A DNA stretch of 30,479 nt from CAVPDG01 sp963702535. Its GTDB lineage: Bacteria; Chloroflexota; Anaerolineae; Anaerolineales; UBA4823. Numbering within the stretch: position 1 is the stretch's first letter; every line of letters starts with the position of its first letter. Shown here one piece after another: positions 18,777-26,895 of this stretch. The position numbers and the translations under genes were made by a program. The stretch lies in contig CAVPDG010000009.1 in NCBI GenBank assembly GCA_963702535.1, positions 1-30,479 on the forward strand, in the 5' to 3' direction. The notes beneath the pieces were generated by a model, which worked only from the letters and a program-made list of their open reading frames with translations, made no database searches and was not told the DNA's origin.

Positions 18777-20983
18777 ATGGACGATAGCAAGTCCCCGGCA
18801 ACGGGCACGGCTCACACACGACCAGCCAGCAGGGCACCTCCAACCGGGACTGGTGGCCGAACCAGTTGGACCTCAGGCATCCTCCACCAGCACTCTTCTC
18901 TATCCAATCCGATGGACGAGGAGTTCAACTACGCTGAGGAATTCAAGAAGCTTGACCTCAAGGCATTGAAGGAAGGATCTTTACGCCATCATGACCGACT
19001 CGCAGGACTGGTGGCCCGCCGATTTCGGTCACTACGGTCCCCTCTTCATCCGCATGGCGTGGCACAGCGCCGGCACGTACCGCGTCGGCGATGGCCGCGG
19101 CGGCGCGGGAAGCGGCACCCAGCGCTTCGCCCCGCTCAACAGTTGGCCCGACAATGTCAACCTGGACAAGGCGCGCCGCCTGCTCTGGCCCATCAAGCAA
19201 AAATATGGCAAGAAAATATCCTGGGCAGACCTGATGATCCTCGCCGGCAACTGCGCCCTGGAGTCGATGGGCTTCAAGACCTTCGGCTTCGGCGGCGGGC
19301 GCGAGGACGTTTGGGAGCCGGATGAAGATGTTTACTGGGGCGCCGAGAGCAAGTGGCTGGACGACAAGCGCTACTCCGGCGAGCGCGACCTCGAGAATCC
19401 CCTCGCCAACGTGCAGATGGGCTTGATCTATGTCAACCCCGAAGGACCGAACGGCAACCCGGATCCGCTGGCTGCCGCCCGGGATATCCGCGAGACCTTC
19501 GCCCGCATGGCGATGAACGACGAAGAAACCGTCGCCCTGATCGCCGGCGGTCACACCTTCGGCAAGACCCACGGCGCCGGCGATGCCGACGCTGGTCGGT
19601 CCGGAGCCGGAAGCCGCTCCCATCGAGGAGCAGGGTCTCGGCTGGAAGAGCAAATACGGCAGCGGCGTGGGCGGCGACGCCATCGGCAGCGGTCTGGAAG
19701 TCATCTGGACCTCCACGCCCACCAAGTGGAGCAACAACTTCTTCTGGAACCTCTTCGGCTACGACTGGGAGCTGACCAAGAGCCCGGCCGGCGCGCACCA
19801 GTGGATACCCACGCACGGCGCCGGCGCCAATTCTGTGCCGGATGCGCAGCGGACCCGTCCAAGCGTCTCCCGCCCTCCATGCTCACCACCGACCTCGCCT
19901 TGCGCTTCGACCCTGATTACGAGAAGATTTCCCGCCGCTTCTACGAGAATCCGGACCAGTTCGCCGATGCCTTCGCCCGGGCGTGGTTCAAGCTCACCCA
20001 CCGCGATATGGGTCCCCGGGCGCGCTACCTCGGTCCGGAGGTCCCCGCCGAAGAGCTGATCTGGCAGGACCCCGTCCCCGCCGTCGACCACCCCTTGATC
20101 GATGCCGCCGATATCGCCGCCCTCAAGGCGAAGATCCTTGCCTCCGGGCTGACGATCCCGCAGCTCGTCTCGACTGCGTGGGCTTCCGCCTCGACCTTCC
20201 GCGGCTCCGACAAGCGCGGCGGCGCCAACGGGGCGCGCATTCGCCTCGCCCCGCAGAAGGATTGGGAAGTCAACCAGCCTGCACAGCTCAAAACTGTGCT
20301 GCAAACACTTGAAGGAGATCCAAAAAGAGTTCAACGCGCATCCAGTCGGGCGGCAAGAAGGTTTCGCTTGCCGACGTGATCGTCCTGGCTGGCTGCGCCG
20401 GCGTCGAACAGGCTGCGCAAGAATGCCGGTTACCCTGTGACCGTTCCCTTCACCCCGGGTCGCACGGATGCCTCCCAGGAGCAGACCGATGCGGCTTCCT
20501 TCGCCGTGCTCGAGCCGGTTGCAGATGGCTTCCGGAACTATCTGAAACACAAATACGCCGTCCGGCAGAGAAGCTTCTCGTGGATCGCGCCCAGCTTCTC
20601 GACGCTCACCGCGCCGGAGATGACGGTTCTCGTGGGTGGGTTGCGTGCTTTGAATGCCAACTATGGGAAGTCCCAGCATGGCGTCTTCACCAGACGACCC
20701 GAGACGCTGACCAACGACTTCTTCGTCAATCTGCTCGACATGGGCACGAATGTGGAAGCCAACCGCCGAAGATGATAATGTTTTGAAGGGCGCGATCGCC
20801 ACACCGGCGAGCTCAAGTGGACCGGCACGCGTGTCGACCTGATCTTCGGCTCCAACTCCCAGCTGCGCGCCCTGGCGGAGGTTTACGCCTGTGCTGACTC
20901 CCAGGAGAAGTTCGTCCACGACTTTGTCGCTCGCCTGGAACAAAGTCATGAACCTGGACCGCTTCGACCTTACCCGCGCGTAG
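18777..20983 (+). pseudogene. katG: Catalase-peroxidase KatG, interrupted by about a dozen frameshifts
   Basis: The whole KatG sequence (about 735 aa, normal length) can be read across frames from ATG 18777 (GGAG seven bases upstream) to TAG 20981-20983. Catalytic parts survive: distal Arg-Trp-His in IRMAWHSAGTYR (Trp 19060, His 19063), the Met-Tyr-Trp cross-link partners Tyr 19429 (LIYVNPEGPNG) and Met 19507 (FARMAMND), and proximal haem His 19552 (GGHTFGKTHGAG). The enzyme disproportionates hydrogen peroxide in the cytoplasm. Frame changes lie near 18815, 18879, 18977, 19584, 19850, 20311, 20342, 20422, 20564, 20610, 20755, 20776 and 20925. Between them residues match KatG consensus (for example RDWWPNQLDLR, YPVTVPFTPGRTDA, KVMNLDRFDLTRA). 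Such clean indels without substitution decay suggest base-calling errors, so the real gene is probably intact. It is the likely PerR target. Confidence 0.88.
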
Positions 20984-21016
20984 CGCCAACCGCTCGCCGC
21001 CTCTCAGTTAAACAAT

Positions 21017-21051
21017 CCGGCGCCTCGCTCGCAATCCGAGCGGGGCGCCGG
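21017..21051 (+). terminator. Strong hairpin after katG
   Basis: CCGGCGCC (21017-21024) pairs perfectly with 21044-21051, and an inner CGCTCG (21026-21031) pairs with CGAGCG (21037-21042). It lies 33 bases past the katG stop and 24 bases from the convergent ABC gene's 3' end (21075). The tail is TGTGTCAAT, only weakly T-rich, so termination may be bidirectional or factor-assisted. Confidence 0.55.
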
Positions 21052-21074
21052 TGTGTCAATCGGTATGGGGATCC

Positions 21075-21899
21075 CTAATCCCCAACGGCGGGTAAGCTGG
21101 CTCGTCCCACGAAGATCGGCAGCTTGGCGGCGGGAAGCTCGGCAGGCTGCACCGGGATGGCGATCTGCGAATGCTCTTCTACCCCGGCGCTTGCCAGGGC
21201 GGCGATCGCCGCCGAGTCTTCGATCACATTGGCAATCCGCCCGTCCATCATCTGGATCACTTTGTCGACATAGCGCGCCATGCGCAGGTCGTGGGTGACC
21301 ATGATGCCGGCTTTATTCTGCTCGTGGATCAGGTCTGAGAAGATCTGCACCGCCTGGAAGGCGCGCTCGGTATCCAGGCTGGCGGTAGGCTCATCCGCCA
21401 GCACCAGGCTGGGGTCGTGGATGAGCGAGCGGGCGATGGAGACACGCTGGCGCTGACCGCCGGAGAGCTGGTTGGGCAGGTTGTTCAGGCGATCGCCCAG
21501 CCCCAGGCGCTCCAGCAGCTCCACGGCGCGCCCGTGGCTCTGCTTGTCGTAGATTTTGTTCAGGCGCAGCATCAGCTCCACATTTTCCAGCACGGTCAGG
21601 TAGGGAACCAGGTTGTTCGCCTGGAAGGTGAAGCCGATGTTCTCGCGGCGGAAAACGACCCGGTCTTTCTCTTTCATCCCGCTCAGGTCCTGCCCGGCGA
21701 TGAGCACTTTGCCCTCGCTGGGCGCCAGCAGGGCAGCCAGCATTGCCAGCATAGTGGTCTTGCCTGAGCCGCTCGGACCGACCAGGGCGACAAACTCGCC
21801 CGCCCGCACCTGGATATCCGCTTGGTCTACGGCTTTGATGGTCATCTCGTTGGTGCGGTAGATCTTGCTCACTGCTTGGGTTTCAACAATGTTCTGCAT
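21075..21899 (-). CDS. ABC transporter ATP-binding protein (MacB/DevA/HrtA-type)
   Basis: 274 aa. Walker A GPSGSGKTT (residues 41-49), Q-loop Gln93, signature LSGGQ (145-149), Walker B LVLADE (165-170), D-loop SLD and H-loop His203 (MVTHD) are all present. The C-terminal 50 residues beyond the usual ATPase domain are Ala/Pro-rich (IPVQPAELPAAKLP) and look like an unstructured tail. It lies 38 bases downstream of the FtsX-family permease gene on the same strand and is surely its motor. The DevA/HrtA relatives energise export of glycolipids or haem. Substrate is not shown by the sequence. Start ATG 21899 follows GGAGAACC. Confidence 0.9.
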   Translation of the reverse strand: MQNIVETQAVSKIYRTNEMTIKAVDQADIQVRAGEFVALVGPSGSGKTTMLAMLAALLAPSEGKVLIAGQDLSGMKEKDRVVFRRENIGFTFQANNLVPYLTVLENVELMLRLNKIYDKQSHGRAVELLERLGLGDRLNNLPNQLSGGQRQRVSIARSLIHDPSLVLADEPTASLDTERAFQAVQIFSDLIHEQNKAGIMVTHDLRMARYVDKVIQMMDGRIANVIEDSAAIAALASAGVEEHSQIAIPVQPAELPAAKLPIFVGRASLPAVGD

Positions 21900-21937
21900 G
21901 GAAGGTTCTCCAATTATGATTACAGGGAATGAATGCT

Positions 21938-23092
21938 TCAGGAAGAAAGCCCGAGCGCCATCAAAGGCTCAACTTTGAGCGCCAGGCGCACCGACACCAG
22001 CCCGCCGATCGGTCCGATGATCATCAGCGAGAGCATGGCGGCTGCCAATGACTGCTGTGTGAACTGGATGGGGATGCCTTGCGGCAAGCCAAGGGCGAGG
22101 AGCAGCGTGCCAGTCGTGCCCAGCAGCACACCGAAGATGGTCACCGCCACGATCTGCATGATCACCGCCAGCCCTATCGTTGGGTTGGAAGCGCCAATCG
22201 CTTTGAGCATGCCGATATTGGGCACCTTTTGCAGCGTTTGGATCTGGAAGAAGCCGCCGATGACCAGGATGCCGATCAGCAGGGTAAAACCGCGCTGTGT
22301 GTTGAGCGTGCTCTGCTGCGCAGAGTAGCCCGGCGAAGCCTTATAGGCGGTGACCACGTCTGCCACCTCGACATCGGGGACCTGGCTCTGGATGAGCTGC
22401 GCCATCTCCGCCTGGGCAGCCGGCTGGCTGAGCCTGGCGGCAAGGATGTTGTAAGTTAGCGGCTCGTCGCCGTTGCTGGCTGTCCCCTGGGGGCGCACCT
22501 TGTCCCAAACCTGCAGGGGGATGAAGACGGAGGGTTGGAAGAAGTACTGGCGACCGTCGGTGATGCCGGAAACTCTCAGGTCATAGTATTCCTCTTCCGT
22601 ACCCTGGATGGACTTCAGGGTGATGGTATCGCCGACCTTCACGCCGGCTTCGCGGGCGATGGCGCCGTCGATGACCGCTTCGTAGGCGCGGGCGTTTCTC
22701 AGGTCACGCCCTTGCAGGGCTGGCGCCCCGCCCGGCTTGCCGGGCTCGTAACCCACCAGCGATACATCCAGGTCCTCGGTGCCGTTCGTGAAGACCAGCG
22801 TCGCATTGCTCAGCCCAACCGGTCCAACCGCTTCAACGCCCGGTACGCGGCGCACTTTGGTCAGCGTGTCGTTGCCCAGGCGGCTGGTCAGCGTGGAAAG
22901 CTGCACGTCGCTTTGGAAGACGAGCAGCTGGGCATCCAGCTTGGCAAGGTACTCACGGTTGGCGGTCGCCAAGCCTTCAGCCAGCCCGGCGATGAACAAA
23001 ACAAGGATGGTGATCAGAGCGATCACCAGGCTGAAGAGGAAAAAGCGCCCTTTATTGCGCCATACTTCTTTGATTGCCAGGTAAAAAGACAT
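21938..23092 (-). CDS. FtsX/DevC-type ABC transporter permease
   Basis: 384 aa with one N-terminal transmembrane helix (FFLFSLVIALITILVLFIAG), an extracytoplasmic domain of about 220 residues, and three C-terminal helices (GFTLLIGILVIGGFFQIQTL, the IMQIVAVTIFGVLLG region, and SLMIIGPIGGLVSVRLAL). MLKAIGASNPTIGLAVIMQI is the FtsX-family hallmark. Layout with a following ATPase matches the DevBC/HrtBA exporters; no membrane-fusion partner gene is nearby. It is the first gene of a two-gene minus-strand operon. ATG 23092 has GAGGTG a few bases upstream and a perfect consensus promoter. Confidence 0.88.
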   Translation of the reverse strand: MSFYLAIKEVWRNKGRFFLFSLVIALITILVLFIAGLAEGLATANREYLAKLDAQLLVFQSDVQLSTLTSRLGNDTLTKVRRVPGVEAVGPVGLSNATLVFTNGTEDLDVSLVGYEPGKPGGAPALQGRDLRNARAYEAVIDGAIAREAGVKVGDTITLKSIQGTEEEYYDLRVSGITDGRQYFFQPSVFIPLQVWDKVRPQGTASNGDEPLTYNILAARLSQPAAQAEMAQLIQSQVPDVEVADVVTAYKASPGYSAQQSTLNTQRGFTLLIGILVIGGFFQIQTLQKVPNIGMLKAIGASNPTIGLAVIMQIVAVTIFGVLLGTTGTLLLALGLPQGIPIQFTQQSLAAAMLSLMIIGPIGGLVSVRLALKVEPLMALGLSS

Positions 23093-23147
23093 TTTTGCAC
23101 CTCACTCGGCAGGCTAAAAGCCTGGTTTATTTCTTTCAATGTTGGGT

Positions 23148-23176
23148 ATTATAGCGGGAACCCTTTAGTTTGTCAA
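23148..23176 (-). promoter_or_regulatory. Consensus promoter of the permease-ATPase operon
   Basis: On the minus strand TTGACA (23176-23171), 17 bases, then TATAAT (23153-23148): all twelve consensus positions match. The leader is about 50 bases. Its -35 hexamer is part of an 11-bp inverted repeat shared with the divergent promoter. Confidence 0.88.
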
Positions 23177-23240
23177 GGTATTGCAGCGTATTTGTATAGT
23201 ATTTGTTATCTGGATGTGCTGCGCTTGCGCCTTGACAAAC
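23168..23240. repeat. 11-bp inverted repeat covering both divergent -35 elements
   Basis: GTTTGTCAAGG at 23168-23178 is exactly the reverse complement of CCTTGACAAAC at 23230-23240. Each copy contains a TTGACA -35 hexamer, one per strand. Identity extends beyond the hexamers, which a chance pair of promoters would not need. It could be a regulator binding site pair spaced about six helical turns apart (62 bases copy to copy). Confidence 0.45.
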
Positions 23241-23259
23241 CCTGGCGCTCGTGTAACAC
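23232..23259 (+). promoter_or_regulatory. Likely promoter of the EamA-PhnX genes
   Basis: A perfect -35 TTGACA (23232-23237) is followed after 16 bases by TAACAC (23254-23259), a weak -10; 17 bases gives AACACT. The MITE begins immediately after, so the original -10 or start region may have been altered by the insertion. Confidence 0.45.
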
Positions 23260-23262
23260 TAA

Positions 23263-23362
23263 GAACCTGTCCGAAAATTTGAGGAGCTCCGATTTTGGGG
23301 TGTGTGCGGCTTCGCCGCACACACCCCAAAATCGGGTTTCACTTCTATTTTCGGATAGGTTC
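23263..23362. mobile_element. 100-bp IS5-like MITE with TAA target duplication
   Basis: The ends GAACCTGTCCGAAAAT (from 23263) and ATTTTCGGATAGGTTC (to 23362) are 16-bp terminal inverted repeats with one mismatch. TAA flanks both sides (23260-23262 and 23363-23365), as expected of a 3-bp TNA duplication made by IS5-family (IS1031-type) transposases; the GAnCCTGTC start also fits that group. The centre is a perfect 22-bp hairpin (23289-23310 against 23314-23335, loop TTC). There is no coding capacity, so it is non-autonomous. It lies between the promoter and the EamA start codon and would form a stable hairpin in that leader. Confidence 0.8.
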
Positions 23363-23384
23363 TAAGCCCAATCCGGATCCCCCT

Positions 23385-24260
23385 GTGTCCCCACTGGCTG
23401 CTGCTCTCACGCTCGTCTCCGCCTTCTTTCACGCCGGCTGGAATTTGCTGGCGCGCAAATACCGCGGTGGGAATATCTTCCTGCGCGTGCCGCTGCTCAT
23501 CGCCGCCGTAGGCTTGCTCCCCGTGCTGCTGGCGGGCGTCTGGTCGGCGCCGCTGCCGCAAGGTGTGTGGGTCAATTTCACCTTCAGCGGCATCTGCCTG
23601 GCGGTGTACTTCCTGGGGCTGACGCAGGGTTACCAGAGCGGCGAGTTCTCGGTCGTCTACCCGCTGGCGCGCGCCCTGCCCGTGCTGGCGCTCGCCCTGG
23701 CGGATATCGCCCTGGGCAACCCGCCCACAGCCATCGGCTGGGCTGGGATCCTGCTGGTGGCGATCGGCTGCATGACCAGCCCGCTGGAATCGCTGCGCAG
23801 CATCCACCTCTCCACCTACCTGAACCGCACCACCATCTGGATCCTGCTCACGGCAGCCGGCATGGTGGGCTATACCCTGGCAGATAACCAGGCTGCCGAC
23901 CGCTTCGCCCCCGGCATCGCACCCGTGCTGCGTTACCACGTCCTGGCGCTGACCGTCTCTCTGATCACCTTCTGGATTTTCCTGAAGCTTACCCGCCAGC
24001 CGGTCAGCCTGGAAAGGGGGCTGGAGAATTGGAAATGGCCGGCGGTGATGGCGGCGCTGCTCTTCATGGCGTACACGCTGGTGCTGGTGGCTTACCAGTA
24101 CAGCACGGAGACCAGCTACGTCGCCGCGCTGCGCCAGTTTAGCCTGGTGATTGCAGTGCCGGTCGGGGCATTCTACTTCAAAGAGGCCTCTCCCCATCTG
24201 CGCATCATGGCTGCCGTGACGATCACGCTGGGCATCATCTTGATCGCGCTGGGAGGCTGA
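23385..24260 (+). CDS. EamA/DMT-family permease beside phosphonatase
   Basis: 291 aa with about ten hydrophobic helices arranged as two five-helix halves, the EamA (DUF6) design. Diagnostic pieces are AFFHAGWNLLARKYRGG at the start of the first half, VYPLARALPVLALALADIAL ending it, and TSYVAALRQFSLVIAVPVGA in the second. I chose GTG 23385, directly before the first helix; the open frame upstream runs back into the MITE hairpin and is not believable coding sequence. The family exports or imports small metabolites. It is 33 bases upstream of the phosphonoacetaldehyde hydrolase gene, and an EamA-like family is known to accompany phosphonate-degradation genes, so uptake or efflux of an organophosphonate or its product is a reasonable inference. 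Confidence 0.85.
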   Translation: MSPLAAALTLVSAFFHAGWNLLARKYRGGNIFLRVPLLIAAVGLLPVLLAGVWSAPLPQGVWVNFTFSGICLAVYFLGLTQGYQSGEFSVVYPLARALPVLALALADIALGNPPTAIGWAGILLVAIGCMTSPLESLRSIHLSTYLNRTTIWILLTAAGMVGYTLADNQAADRFAPGIAPVLRYHVLALTVSLITFWIFLKLTRQPVSLERGLENWKWPAVMAALLFMAYTLVLVAYQYSTETSYVAALRQFSLVIAVPVGAFYFKEASPHLRIMAAVTITLGIILIALGG

Positions 24261-24293
24261 GACCGCCTGCGCATCGTTGCTGAGGAGGATGGG

Positions 24294-25125
24294 ATGGAGC
24301 ACATTTACCAACACTTGTATCAGGGACCCGTGAAACTGGTTGTGCTGGACTGGGCAGGGACGACCATCGACTATGGCTGCATCGCCCCGGCGGTGGCGTT
24401 CGTCGAGGTCTTCCGCCGTAACGGGGTGACGATCAGTATCGAGCAAGCCCGCCGCCCGATGGGACTGGGCAAGCGCGAGCACATCCAGGCGATCTGCCAG
24501 CAAAGCGAGGTGGCAAGCGATTGGCAGCGCGCCCGCGGCAGTGCGGTGAGGGCGCAGGATATCGAGGAGATGTACCGCGAGTTCCAGCCGATCCAGATGC
24601 AGTGCCTGGCGGATTACTCCGAACTGATCCCCGGCGCGCTGGAAGCGGTAGCCGCCCTGCGCTTCAAAGGTATCCGCATCGGGACGACCACCGGGTACTT
24701 CACGGAAGCGCTGGAGCTGGTTGTCGAAGCGGCAGCCCGGCAAGGCTACATTGCCGATAGCAACGTATGCGTCAGCCAGGTGCGGGCGGGGCGTCCCGAG
24801 CCGTGGATGCTGATCCAGAATATGGTCAACCTGGGTATCTATCCGCCAGCGGCGGTGGTTAAGGTCGATGATACCCCGCCCGGCATCGCTGAAGGTTTGA
24901 ATGCCGGGGCGTGGGCGGTCGGGTTAGCCAAGACGGGCAACGAGGTGGGCTTGAGCCTGGAAGACTCCAACGCCGCCTCTCCCGCCGAGCTCGAAGCGCT
25001 GCTGAGCAAGGCGCGTGAGACGCTTCGGCGGGCGGGCGCCCATTACGTCGTCGAATTCGATCGCGGATGTGCCTGGGGTGGTCGAAGACATCAACCGGCG
25101 GCTGGCGAGGGGTGAAAAGCCCTGA
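24294..25125 (+). CDS. phnX: Phosphonoacetaldehyde hydrolase (phosphonatase), one frameshift near the C-terminus
   Basis: About 276 aa, HAD superfamily. The nucleophile motif is LDWAGTTIDYG (Asp19, with the phosphonatase-specific Ala21 in place of the usual second Asp). The Schiff-base lysine is in MGLGKREH (Lys60), GTTTGYFTEAL carries the phosphate-binding Thr, and KVDDTPPGIAEGLNAGAW holds the metal-binding Asp pair. It splits phosphonoacetaldehyde into acetaldehyde and phosphate, the last step of 2-aminoethylphosphonate use; the transaminase PhnW is not in this window. Near 25053 one surplus base shifts frame: removing it gives NSIADVPGVVEDINRRL and a stop at 25123-25125, the expected end, instead of FDRGCAWGG with a stop at 25115. 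ATG 24294 follows GGAGG closely. Confidence 0.9.
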
Positions 25126-25136
25126 TCCCGGGCATC

Positions 25137-26408
25137 TCAGCCGGCATGGCAATTGACCGCTACCAGGGTGATATCGTCGAATTGGACTTCCTGCGCCTGG
25201 TAGGCTTGCAGGCTGCCAAAGATCTCGTCGCAGCAGGCTTGAGCGCTGCTTGAGGATGCAGCTATGAGCGCCTGCCGCAGGCGCGGCAAGCCATACGCGC
25301 CCGCCTGCGGACCCGCCGTATCCGTAACGCCATCCGTATAGAGCAACAGGGTGGCGCCGGGCGAGAGGAGCAGCATTTGCTGGTCGAGCTCAGGGCGGGG
25401 TAAGATGCCCAGCGGCTGTCCCGCGCCGCGTGGCGGCAGGGTGACCTCGCCCTCCTGGCACAGCAGGGGCAGCTCGTGCCCGGCACGCGCATAGCAGAAC
25501 TCGCCGCTGCGGGGGTCCAGCACGCCGTAGAGAACGGTGGCGAACATGCCGCGGGCGTTCATGCGCAGGAGCTGGTGGTTGACGCGCAGCAGCGTATCGC
25601 GCGGCGAGCGACCGTGGGCGGCCTCGGACTGGAGCAAGGCATGCGTCTGCGCCATGAAGATGGCTGCCGGCACGCCCTTATCGGTGACATCCCCGATCAG
25701 CACCCCGATGCGGTTGCGACCCACGGGGAAGACGTTGTAAAAATCACCGCCCACGGCGCGGGCGGGAGCGATCCGCGCCCCGAACTCATAGCCGGCTACA
25801 ACCGGCAGAGCCCCAGGCAGAACGCTCATCTGGATATCGCGTGCCAATTGCAGCTCACGCTCGAGCTTTTCCTTCTCGACCAGCTCTGCCTGAGCCGCCT
25901 TCAGCTCGTCATAAGCCGCTTGCAAGAGCTGGTTCTTGGCTTTAAGATCGCGGATCAATTCATTCTCTAAGTCTTTCAGGCGCACGGTGAGCACTCGCAC
26001 CATCTGGTAAGCCAGGCGCGGCTGGCGGGTGAGCAATGCGTCCAGCTCCTGGCGGCTCATCTCGATCAGGCGCGCGGGCAGCACGGCGCGCGCGCTGGCG
26101 GTGCGCAGCCCTTCCAGATCGAACAGGCTCATCTCCCCGATGAATTCACCCGGACCACGCTGACCGAGCAGGCGCGCCTCGCCCGTATCCAGGGCTTTGA
26201 CGATCTCGAGCAATCCCTGCTGCACGATGTAGAGATGCTCGCCGCGCTCGCCCTCGCGGAACAACAGCGCCCCGGGAGGTAGCTCCACCACCCGCAGGTG
26301 GTCCGCCAGGTAGCGCAGCTCCTGCGGCGGTAAGGATTGAAACAACGGCGCCTGTGCCAGGATGGCTTCGACCTGCTCCTGCGCGATTTGCGGTTCTCCG
26401 ACCGTCAT
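25137..26408 (-). CDS. Cyclic-nucleotide-binding domain plus SpoIIE-type PP2C phosphatase
   Basis: 423 aa. Residues about 20-140 form a CNB (cNMP-binding) domain with phosphate-binding cassette GEFIGEMSLF and the conserved Arg in LRTASARA. Residues about 145-190 are a Glu/Lys/Leu coiled coil (a signalling linker). Residues about 190-420 are a PPM/SpoIIE Ser/Thr phosphatase: LARDIQMSVLPG, metal Asp222 in VGGDFYNVF, Asp240/Asp243 in GDVTDKG, Asp359 in YTDGVTD, and Asp411-Asp412 in FDDITLV. So a bound cyclic nucleotide probably controls dephosphorylation of an anti-sigma-antagonist or similar target, as in RsbU-like proteins. ATG 26408 overlaps the upstream gene's stop (ATGA), indicating translational coupling. 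The 3' end is convergent with phnX, 11 bases apart. The cyclase-like gene upstream in the operon could supply the ligand. Confidence 0.92.
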   Translation of the reverse strand: MTVGEPQIAQEQVEAILAQAPLFQSLPPQELRYLADHLRVVELPPGALLFREGERGEHLYIVQQGLLEIVKALDTGEARLLGQRGPGEFIGEMSLFDLEGLRTASARAVLPARLIEMSRQELDALLTRQPRLAYQMVRVLTVRLKDLENELIRDLKAKNQLLQAAYDELKAAQAELVEKEKLERELQLARDIQMSVLPGALPVVAGYEFGARIAPARAVGGDFYNVFPVGRNRIGVLIGDVTDKGVPAAIFMAQTHALLQSEAAHGRSPRDTLLRVNHQLLRMNARGMFATVLYGVLDPRSGEFCYARAGHELPLLCQEGEVTLPPRGAGQPLGILPRPELDQQMLLLSPGATLLLYTDGVTDTAGPQAGAYGLPRLRQALIAASSSSAQACCDEIFGSLQAYQAQEVQFDDITLVAVNCHAG

Positions 26409-26833
26409 TTTCCCCAGCCCACCGGAGGGTCGCCCCACTCGCGAATGGAAACCACACCAAAGCCCCCTTTAGCAGGGTTAGCATCCGGCAGAAGGTGGAA
26501 GCCATGCTTTTCCGCGGTGAAGCGCACCCAGGATTTTCCATCCCAGAAGCCCAGCGCCAGCGCTGCGCCTTCACGCTCGGCGCGCTCCAGGTCTGCCCGG
26601 GTGTAGCGCACTCTGAGCTCGAAAGGCTGCTCGAACTCGACCAGGTAAGCGTCGGGCTGGTCTTCATCGAAGAGCTCAAAATTCAAGACCAGGCGGGCAG
26701 GCTGGAAGCCGCCTTTGACGGAGGGCATACTTTCTGGCTGACCCAATGCCAGCTTGCGCACGCCGATCTTCCGCTTCTGATCGGGGATGGTGACGGTCAC
26801 ACCTTCTGTGTCAAATCCAACTTTTTTAGGCAT
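26405..26833 (-). CDS. Unrecognised 142-aa protein between cyclase and phosphatase genes
   Basis: I do not recognise the family. The protein has no signal peptide or transmembrane segment and looks beta-rich: VTVTIPDQKRKIG at the start, LVLNFELFDEDQ, YLVEFEQPFELRVRYT, and LALGFWDGKSWVRFTAEKHG. The last has the flavour of ZU5/Ig-like beta-sandwich domains. The end is WGDPPVGWGK. I chose ATG 26833 (MPKKVGF) over ATG 26845 because GGAGG (26839-26843) sits five bases before it. It overlaps the phosphatase start by four bases (ATGA) and follows the cyclase gene by about 60 bases, so it is surely part of the operon. A role as regulator or scaffold of the cyclase-phosphatase pair is only inference. 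Confidence 0.8.
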   Translation of the reverse strand: MPKKVGFDTEGVTVTIPDQKRKIGVRKLALGQPESMPSVKGGFQPARLVLNFELFDEDQPDAYLVEFEQPFELRVRYTRADLERAEREGAALALGFWDGKSWVRFTAEKHGFHLLPDANPAKGGFGVVSIREWGDPPVGWGK

Positions 26834-26895
26834 CTTTTCCTCCATAAAACGCAGGCTGAATTATCCGCGCCGCGAGCTGAAAACCGGCGCGCTTC

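Noticed and set aside
19759..20949. Minus-strand open frame of 396 codons opposite katG
   Set aside because: It spans the katG frameshifts only because it is on the other strand; the plus strand reads unmistakable KatG sequence.
23295..23384. Longer N-terminus for the EamA permease from ATG 23295
   Set aside because: This ATG lies inside the MITE's central hairpin, so the extra residues come from the mobile element; GTG 23385 directly precedes the first helix.
23259..24743. Minus-strand open frame of 494 codons
   Set aside because: It is antisense to the EamA and PhnX genes, Gln/Arg/His-rich, and its end runs through the MITE hairpin.
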